The notes under the pieces were generated by a model. It was not told the DNA's origin. It searched no databases and saw only the letters and a list, made by a program, of their open reading frames with translations. A DNA stretch of 5,297 bases, taken from Prolixibacteraceae bacterium UBA5740 (lineage in GTDB: Bacteria > Bacteroidota > Bacteroidia > Bacteroidales > Prolixibacteraceae). Within the stretch, counting starts at the first letter, position 1. The number at the start of each line of letters is the position of its first letter. The position numbers were made by a program, and so were the translations under genes. The stretch covers positions 10,531 through 15,827 of the forward strand of contig DIFU01000063.1 in the NCBI GenBank assembly GCA_002419285.1. The letters are read 5' to 3'. This document shows positions 1 to 5,297 of this stretch, in pieces.

Positions 1-3000
1 TTTTGTAAATGCTTCCGACTGGTAATATGCAGACTTAGGATCAGTTGGAAAGTAACAGATCATTTTTTGGTTCTTGAGGATAATTTTATCAATTCCCGAA
101 TCAATGGCCATCCAACGGAGCCTAACAATATTAATCAATTCCTGGCTCTCGGGCGGCAGTTTACCAAAACGGTCAACCAATCCGGCCTCGTACTTCCGTA
201 GTTGTTCCTCATTTTCCAGATTGTCCAGTTCACGGTAAAGCATCATCCTTTCTGCATTCCCGGGAATATAGGAAGAAGGGAACAACAATTCCAGATCAGT
301 ATCGATTTGGCAGTCGCTGACAAACTGAACCTTCAGAAACACTTTGGAAGCATCGGAAGTTCCACTTGCAAACAGGTCGCCGAACTCTTCAGTTTTTAGT
401 TCTTCAACCGCTTCATTTAAAATCCGGTGATAAGTCTCGAAGCCGATATCGGCAATAAATCCACTTTGTTCTGCACCAAGGAGGTTACCCGCACCGCGGA
501 TGTCGAGGTCCTGCATCGATATATTGAACCCACTTCCAAGGTCACTGAATTCTTCAATTGCCTTCAACCTTCGTCTGGCCTCATTGGTGAGGGTAACCAA
601 TGGCGGTGCGATGAGATAGCAGAAAGCTTTTTTGTTTGAACGCCCCACCCTGCCCCTAAGCTGGTGCAAGTCACTCAGGCCAAAGTTTTGAGCCTGGTTA
701 ATGATAATTGTGTTGGCATTGGGTATATCAAGTCCTGACTCAATGATGGTTGTTGCAATAAGTACTTCAAACTGGCCATTGATAAAATCGAGCATTACTT
801 TTTCAAGTGATTGCCCATCCATTTGTCCATGGCCAACCCCTGTCCTGACACCTGGAACAATTCTTTTTACGGTGGCTTCCACCTCGTATATATTCTGAAC
901 TCGATTATGGATAAAGAAAACCTGCCCATTTCTGGCCACTTCATATTCAATGGCATCCCGAATCAGCTGTTCATTGAATCCATGCACTTCAGTGACAATT
1001 GGATAACGGTTTGGCGGTGGTGTTTGGATGATGGAAAGGTCACGGGCTCCCATCAGTGAAAACTGCAGTGTACGAGGAATGGGAGTAGCTGTTAACGTCA
1101 GCGTATCCACATTGACTCTCAATCGCTTCAGCTTTTCCTTTACCCCAACTCCAAACTTCTGTTCCTCATCAACGATCAATAATCCAAGATCCTTGAACTT
1201 CACATCATTGCTTACCAGGCGGTGTGTTCCGATAATAATATCAACCTGCCCTTCATGGACAGCCTTTAAAGCCTCCTTGATTTCAGACGTATTACGCAAT
1301 CGACTAATATATGCAACTTTCACGGGGAAATCAGACAAGCGTTCGGAAAAGGTTTTATAATGTTGCAGTGCAAGGATGGTAGTTGGCACCAAAACGGCTA
1401 CCTGTTTTCCATCGGTCACCGCCTTAAAGGCGGCCCGAATGGCAACTTCAGTCTTGCCAAATCCAACATCGCCACAAACCAGCCGATCCATCGGAACCTG
1501 TTTCTCCATGTCCTCCTTCACGGCCAAAGTAGCCTTTTCCTGGTCCGGAGTATCCTCATATATAAAGGAAGCCTCCAATTCTGTTTGGAGATAACTGTCG
1601 GGTGAAAAGGCAAAACCCAGTTCCTGCCGCCGACGAGCGTATAATAATATCAGCTCCCTGGCAATATCCTTGACTTTACTCTTTGTTCGGTTTTTCAGAT
1701 TTTGCCATGCAACGGTACCCAATTTATTGAGTGATGGTTCGGTGCCTTCCTTTCCTTTGTATTTTGAAATTCGGTGCAGTGAGTGTATACTGACCAAAAG
1801 GGAATCATTATCGCGATATACCAATCGGATAGCTTCCTGAAACTTTCCATTTACCTCGGTACGTGCCAAACCTGCAAACTTTCCGATCCCGTGGTCTATG
1901 TGCACCACGTAATCGCCAGGATGAAGCTTATTGAGTTCCTTGAGGGTGATCGCCTCACGTTGTGGTTTTCTGGTGCGTAGTTTATATCGGTGGTATCTCT
2001 CAAAAATCTGATGATCGGTGTAAAAACAGATTTTCAGATCGTGATCGATAAATCCTTCATGAATTGCGAACAGAAAAGTTTCGAATGAAATCTTTTTTCG
2101 AATTTCCCGGAAAATATCCCGTAGCCTTTCGGCTTGTTTCTCCTGACTTGTAAACAACATCAACCGGTATCCCTGATCTGCGTAATCTTCTAGATTTTCG
2201 GAAAGAAGGTTAAAATTCCGGTTAAAAACAGGCTGTCTTGATTGGTTGAATGTTACAGCGGGATGTTCCGACCCTTTAACTTCAGACCCAGACTCGATCA
2301 TAGTCATCCCCTGTAACGAAGCAAGGAAACTATTCCCGTCGAGCAATTCATCCTCTTTTATTGAAACCTCCCCGGCAGGGTGTTGGAGGCACTGATACAC
2401 AATTTTGTCTAGCTGCCCAGCTATCAGCGAGGTACCACAAACCAAGCCTAAAGTATCTGATCCAAGGAAATCAGTCAAGGCAACTTTTCGGTCAGCAAAG
2501 TTTTCACTGCGCACATCAGGCACCAGGGTAATACTTTCATGAAACTCTTTTGAAATCTGGTCATCAATATCGAAGCTTCGTACCGACTCCACTACATTTC
2601 CGAAGAAATCAAGCCTGTATGGATCTTCATTGGCAAAGGAAAAAACATCCACTATACTACCACGGATTGAAAATTGCCCGGGATCAGTCACAAAATCCAC
2701 ACGTTCGAAACCATATTCATACAAAAACTCATTGATAAATTCAATGGAGATTTTCTCACCTTTTGAAATGGTAAGGGTATTGACAGCCAGATTTTCTCGC
2801 GAAACAACCTTTTCAACCAACCCTTCAGGATAAGTCACTATGATAAAGTTCTTTCCTTTGCCGGAAATCTTATTCAGGGCTTCGGTCCTCAACACAAGAT
2901 TCTCCTTGTCAGGTTGCCCAAACTGGACGGATCTTTTATAGGAAGAAGGGAAAAATAGCGTGTTACTTTCAAGACCCAGGTTAATCAGGTCGTCATAAAC

Positions 3001-3204
3001 GTAAGCAGCTTCTTCCCTTTCGGGTAAAACCATCAAAACAGATCTCCCGGTTTTTCTGAACAGGCTGGCAGCTATAAGGGTTCGGGCAGAGCCAATGATC
3101 CCTTGAAGGAGAATCTTTTCACCCGGGGGGGCAGCGCATTTACCGGCAAGCTCTTCAAGTCGGGGATGCTGCTCAATCAACTGATTAAAAAAAGCTGCTT
3201 CCAA
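1..3204 (-). CDS. mfd: Transcription-repair coupling factor Mfd (3'-truncated by window edge)
   Basis: Mfd is an ATP-driven dsDNA translocase that pushes stalled RNA polymerase off damaged DNA and recruits UvrA, starting transcription-coupled excision repair in the cytoplasm. One uninterrupted frame gives 1068 codons without a stop. Domains in order: an N-terminal UvrB-like module with a decayed Walker A (GIIGSARTL, residues 35-43) and the UvrB-like GQFSIRGSIVDVF (176-188); the RNA-polymerase-interacting, CarD-like domain at DYVVHIDHGIGKFAGL (431-446); RecG-like SF2 motor lobes with Walker A GDVGFGKTE (578-586), DEEQ (679-682), TATPIPRT and motif VI QLRGRVGR (848-855); then LDIRGAGNLLGAEQSG; then the D7 (TRCF) domain from about residue 955, including DLELLFPSSYIP from 970. 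Bacteroidota homologues are usually about 1110-1130 residues, so about 50 are missing beyond position 1. The start is TTG at 3204: an in-frame TAA lies two codons upstream (3208-3210), the gap upstream has no ATG, and the first in-frame ATG (codon 58) would remove half of the first domain. The family call is secure; the exact start is less so. Confidence 0.97.
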   Translation of the reverse strand, partial: MEAAFFNQLIEQHPRLEELAGKCAAPPGEKILLQGIIGSARTLIAASLFRKTGRSVLMVLPEREEAAYVYDDLINLGLESNTLFFPSSYKRSVQFGQPDKENLVLRTEALNKISGKGKNFIIVTYPEGLVEKVVSRENLAVNTLTISKGEKISIEFINEFLYEYGFERVDFVTDPGQFSIRGSIVDVFSFANEDPYRLDFFGNVVESVRSFDIDDQISKEFHESITLVPDVRSENFADRKVALTDFLGSDTLGLVCGTSLIAGQLDKIVYQCLQHPAGEVSIKEDELLDGNSFLASLQGMTMIESGSEVKGSEHPAVTFNQSRQPVFNRNFNLLSENLEDYADQGYRLMLFTSQEKQAERLRDIFREIRKKISFETFLFAIHEGFIDHDLKICFYTDHQIFERYHRYKLRTRKPQREAITLKELNKLHPGDYVVHIDHGIGKFAGLARTEVNGKFQEAIRLVYRDNDSLLVSIHSLHRISKYKGKEGTEPSLNKLGTVAWQNLKNRTKSKVKDIARELILLYARRRQELGFAFSPDSYLQTELEASFIYEDTPDQEKATLAVKEDMEKQVPMDRLVCGDVGFGKTEVAIRAAFKAVTDGKQVAVLVPTTILALQHYKTFSERLSDFPVKVAYISRLRNTSEIKEALKAVHEGQVDIIIGTHRLVSNDVKFKDLGLLIVDEEQKFGVGVKEKLKRLRVNVDTLTLTATPIPRTLQFSLMGARDLSIIQTPPPNRYPIVTEVHGFNEQLIRDAIEYEVARNGQVFFIHNRVQNIYEVEATVKRIVPGVRTGVGHGQMDGQSLEKVMLDFINGQFEVLIATTIIESGLDIPNANTIIINQAQNFGLSDLHQLRGRVGRSNKKAFCYLIAPPLVTLTNEARRRLKAIEEFSDLGSGFNISMQDLDIRGAGNLLGAEQSGFIADIGFETYHRILNEAVEELKTEEFGDLFASGTSDASKVFLKVQFVSDCQIDTDLELLFPSSYIPGNAERMMLYRELDNLENEEQLRKYEAGLVDRFGKLPPESQELINIVRLRWMAIDSGIDKIILKNQKMICYFPTDPKSAYYQSEAFTK

Positions 3205-3229
3205 ATATTAAGCAGGTATAAAATTTTTG

Positions 3230-3256
3230 CAAAGATAATCGTTGGAATGGAAACAA
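3230..3256 (-). promoter_or_regulatory. Candidate Bacteroidota-type promoter of mfd
   Basis: Read on the minus strand, TATCTTTG (3237-3230) matches the Bacteroidota -7 consensus TAnnTTTG exactly. A TTG at 3256-3254, 16 nt upstream, could serve as a -33 element; the spacing is slightly shorter than the usual 17-23. Transcription would begin near 3223, giving a leader of about 20 nt before the TTG start of mfd. No Shine-Dalgarno sequence is seen in that AT-rich leader, as is common in the phylum. The rest of the 108-nt gap (3205-3312) shows no hairpin terminator, small gene or RNA that I can recognise. The element is short, so a chance match is possible. Confidence 0.5.
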
Positions 3257-3312
3257 GAAACCGGATCAACCCTAATCAATAGCAGCGTAGCAACAGGAGT
3301 AGTAATCGCAAA

Positions 3313-4008
3313 CTAATCTTTCTGCCAATTTCTCACTCGTCGATGTTCCTTCCAATCCTCGACATCAAAATTCTTATTCAACTGATAAAGCACGTAGTTT
3401 TCACCAAAATAGGGTTGGACAATATCCCAAACAATAAAATCGGCCAGAAGCTGTTCCGCTTCACGAATGGGAAGACTTGCCTTCCTTGCAAATGATGAGA
3501 CCGTAATAAAATCATGCTGACTAAGGTATTGGAGAAGAAATCGTTCGGCATCCGAGACCTTCAGTGTAATTCCCTGTTTGCTCTTTTGCTTATTCCAGAC
3601 ATCCACCATCACTTTACCGGCGAGCCTGTTTTCATCCTTATACCGTATATATGCCAGCCATTTACCATTCTCATCTTTGGCAAAATGTGGTTTGACATTG
3701 CTGGACTCAATAATTACCTGAAGTACGGTTTTGCCATCTATCTGCCATTGTTTGGTAACAAAAGGGACCGGAGGGTTACTGTAAATCCTGGCAGCAGATT
3801 CTACCATATAATATTCCTCGTCAGATTGCACCCCAACAATATTCCCGTTATCCTTCACTCCAATCAGAAGGCTTCCACCATCGGTGTTAGCGAACGCCAC
3901 CAAGGAACGGGCAATTTTCCGGGAATCAGTGATACAGAATTTGAAATCCTGTTGTTGATGCTCCCCCTCCCTGATCATCTTTATCAATTGTGTAACTGAC
4001 GTCTTCAT
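3313..4008 (-). CDS. AlbA_2 (Schlafen-type) domain protein with C-terminal winged helix
   Basis: The product is 231 residues. Residues about 5-132 form an AlbA_2 domain (the Schlafen AlbA_2 family), recognised by DFK (21-23), the hallmark AFANTDGGSLLIGVKDNG (38-55), KPH (106-108) and YIR (120-122). Residues about 151-212 look like a winged helix-turn-helix, with ASLPIREAEQLLADF (177-191) as helix-turn-helix core. Such proteins are often labelled ATP-binding or transcriptional regulators, but no Walker A is present, so ATP binding is not supported. Known relatives bind nucleic acid, and eukaryotic Schlafens cleave tRNA/rRNA; which applies here is unknown. The protein appears soluble, without signal peptide or membrane segment. 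The start at ATG 4008 is preferred because the family domain begins directly after it (MKTSVTQLIKMIREGE). An upstream in-frame ATG at 4041 adds 11 mostly hydrophobic residues (MACVWALLFEL), and its GAGGA abuts the ATG with no spacing. The stop is TAG at 3315-3313. The gene lies between the U32 gene and mfd on the same strand. Confidence 0.9.
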   Translation of the reverse strand: MKTSVTQLIKMIREGEHQQQDFKFCITDSRKIARSLVAFANTDGGSLLIGVKDNGNIVGVQSDEEYYMVESAARIYSNPPVPFVTKQWQIDGKTVLQVIIESSNVKPHFAKDENGKWLAYIRYKDENRLAGKVMVDVWNKQKSKQGITLKVSDAERFLLQYLSQHDFITVSSFARKASLPIREAEQLLADFIVWDIVQPYFGENYVLYQLNKNFDVEDWKEHRRVRNWQKD

Positions 4009-4076
4009 GAGTTCGAAAAGCAGGGCCCAAACACAAGCCATTCCTCAGCGAATGGGGTGCAAGACCCGATAATCTG

Positions 4077-4084
4077 CAAAAATA
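4077..4084 (-). promoter_or_regulatory. Candidate -7 element upstream of the AlbA_2 gene
   Basis: On the minus strand TATTTTTG (4084-4077) fits the Bacteroidota TAnnTTTG -7 consensus and lies in the gap after the U32 stop. No -33 TTTG is found at the proper distance; the nearest TTTTG (about 4116-4112) is 27 nt upstream, which is too far. If used, transcription would begin near 4070, giving a leader of about 60 nt to ATG 4008 or about 30 nt to ATG 4041. A weaker one-mismatch box (TGTGTTTG, 4035-4028) sits closer to ATG 4008. No terminator hairpin is visible between the two genes, so readthrough from the U32 gene is also possible. Confidence 0.3.
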
Positions 4085-4123
4085 GTGTATTCCTCTGAAT
4101 TAAGGCTGGATCAAAATATTCTA

Positions 4124-5297
4124 TTAAATATGATATAGATTCATCAAACAAACCTTACAGTCAAATTCCACCCTGAATTTTGCGTTACCATCTTTCAGGA
4201 AAAGAGGCTCATGCCAGGAAGGCAAAGGAGAGCCGGTCACCCTTGGACAATAACCCAGTTGATACTTCAGACAATGTTTCATCGACATCAATCGTTTGCC
4301 CTTATAGTCTTTCGAAACCTTGAGAGCTGGATCGATGCTTTCGACGCCGTGTGAAAAGTAGAAAGAAGCTGCTTGTTGGTTTGATACATTCCCTGTGTAA
4401 TCGATATGTTTGGATAACCATCGGGCTTGCCGGTTATGCTGAAAATCCTTTCCCTTGGGATGGTTTGCAATTCTCGCAATCGTAAATTCATCGAGAAGTG
4501 AACGACGAATTGAATTGATAACTGATATTGGCAAAAACCAGGGTTTCATCCAATTCAAATCAATTCTCCCGATTTCATAAATGGTATCACCCGATTTCGC
4601 CAGTTGTTCCAAGAAAGAGGTTTCAGCCTTAAGCGGCTGCCTGGCTTCTACATATTCCAAATGGACTAACTTATTTAACCTAAGACCATATTCATCGGCA
4701 ACAAGAAAATTCAGCCCTTCTCCTTCCTCTGATACCTTTATGGTAACAGGAATTTTCCGCAAAGGTCTGCTGCTCTCAAGCATTTCGGAGAACTGGTGAT
4801 GGTAGTTCCTAAATAGCCTGGTTCCCGGGATGATACTCACTGATTTACCCAATGTGATTTGGTTACCCCCGGAAACGTTTACCTTGACTCCCTGCAAAAC
4901 ACCGTTGGCATCAAACCAGGTAAGCCCATCATTGTTATGCAGTTCTTTTTCAGGGGCAATTTCCAGAACTTTACCTGAAACACGCTTAACTATCCCTACA
5001 AATTCTCCAGCCGATTTGGGTGTATCAAAGCTGGCAAGATGGGAATGGCGCCCCTTAAGAAAATAATTACTATAACCCCGGGTGAAAGTCAGGGCCATAT
5101 CCGGATTAAAACCAGCTACCGTGAACCCTGCTGAAAGCGGACCATATTCAGGATTCTGGTTAAAAAACCTGTCGAGCTCCCTACGGTAATGGACAGTTGT
5201 GTTTTTTAGATAATTATTATCCTTCAGGCGTCCTTCAATCTTAAGGCTCGTAACCCCGCCAAGGATGAGTTCTCCAACGTGGGATGATAAATCCAGG
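4124..5297 (-). CDS. U32-family peptidase-like protein, RlhA/YdcP-type, C-terminal part
   Basis: The window holds the last 390 codons; the frame stays open to the right edge, so the start and the N-terminal U32 barrel core, with the usual cluster-binding cysteines, lie outside. The internal ATG at 5098 is not the start, because the frame upstream of it carries the conserved U32 segment SLKIEGRLK (visible residues 17-25). After it come GEFVGIVKRVSGKVLEI and the GDGLTWFD-like segment (here NNDGLTWFD) followed by IIPGTRLFRN, the pattern of the beta-rich DUF3656-type domain found in long U32 proteins. The tail has MSMKHCLKYQLGYCPR and FDCKVCLMN, with cysteines at visible residues 342, 350, 380 and 383. 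E. coli relatives are RlhA (YdcP), needed for 5-hydroxycytidine in 23S rRNA, and TrhP (YegQ), needed for tRNA wobble hydroxylation using prephenate. Protease activity is the historical label. The family is clear; the substrate in this organism is not shown by the sequence. The stop is TAA at 4126-4124. Confidence 0.9.
   Translation of the reverse strand, partial: LDLSSHVGELILGGVTSLKIEGRLKDNNYLKNTTVHYRRELDRFFNQNPEYGPLSAGFTVAGFNPDMALTFTRGYSNYFLKGRHSHLASFDTPKSAGEFVGIVKRVSGKVLEIAPEKELHNNDGLTWFDANGVLQGVKVNVSGGNQITLGKSVSIIPGTRLFRNYHHQFSEMLESSRPLRKIPVTIKVSEEGEGLNFLVADEYGLRLNKLVHLEYVEARQPLKAETSFLEQLAKSGDTIYEIGRIDLNWMKPWFLPISVINSIRRSLLDEFTIARIANHPKGKDFQHNRQARWLSKHIDYTGNVSNQQAASFYFSHGVESIDPALKVSKDYKGKRLMSMKHCLKYQLGYCPRVTGSPLPSWHEPLFLKDGNAKFRVEFDCKVCLMNLYHI

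Noticed and set aside
202..2833. Many forward-strand open frames of 61-110 codons
   Set aside because: All lie opposite the uninterrupted mfd frame, whose translation carries every expected Mfd motif.
3076..3102. Defective N-terminal Walker A in Mfd (GIIGSARTL) as a possible inactivating mutation
   Set aside because: Loss of ATP binding in the UvrB-like first module is normal for Mfd; the motor Walker A at residues 578-586 is intact.
3265..3279. Direct repeat ATCAA spaced ten bases apart upstream of the mfd promoter
   Set aside because: One helical turn of spacing is suggestive of an operator, but two five-base copies without symmetry are expected by chance.
3514..3999. 161-codon forward-strand open frame opposite the AlbA_2 gene
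   Set aside because: It is fully antisense to a recognisable conserved domain gene, and its translation has no recognisable domain. It is a shadow of the minus-strand coding.
4042..4126. Possible terminator after the U32 gene
   Set aside because: The region is AT-rich, but I find no stem-loop followed by a T run on the minus strand.
4288..4491. 67-codon minus-strand open frame inside the U32 gene
   Set aside because: It is an out-of-frame overlap with strongly conserved U32 coding, with no recognisable domain of its own.

Overview
The window is a compact stretch of bacterial chromosome with three genes, all on the minus strand. In transcription order they run from the right edge to the left edge. 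The organism is most likely a member of Bacteroidota. The Mfd sequence has the style of that phylum, SD-type ribosome sites are absent or badly placed, and TAnnTTTG-type -7 elements lie in both intergenic gaps. Anything finer, such as a Bacteroidales or Marinilabiliales relative, is a guess. Base composition is moderate and looks even across the window. I see no mobile element, RNA gene or CRISPR array.

Layout, right to left: (1) 5297-4124 is the C-terminal 390 codons of a large U32-family protein (collagenase-like protease / RNA hydroxylase type), whose 5' part lies beyond the window. (2) 4008-3313 is a complete gene for a 231-residue protein with a Schlafen-type AlbA_2 domain and a C-terminal winged helix. 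(3) 3204-1 holds the first 1068 codons of mfd, the transcription-repair coupling factor; about the last 50 codons are missing at the left edge. The gaps are about 115 nt and 108 nt. Each holds a candidate Bacteroidota promoter element, so the genes are co-directional but need not be one transcript. Nearly every forward-strand open frame here is an antisense shadow of these genes.

Functionally, Mfd removes stalled RNA polymerase and recruits UvrA. U32 proteins of this architecture are linked in E. coli to rRNA or tRNA hydroxylation. The AlbA_2 protein is a putative nucleic-acid-binding regulator or nuclease. A shared theme of RNA and transcription maintenance is only suggested by adjacency.

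I found no convincing undescribed system. The items most worth a second look are the Schlafen-like acidic residues in the AlbA_2 protein, the four-cysteine tail of the U32 protein, and the TTG start of mfd, which has no ATG anywhere upstream in its gap.
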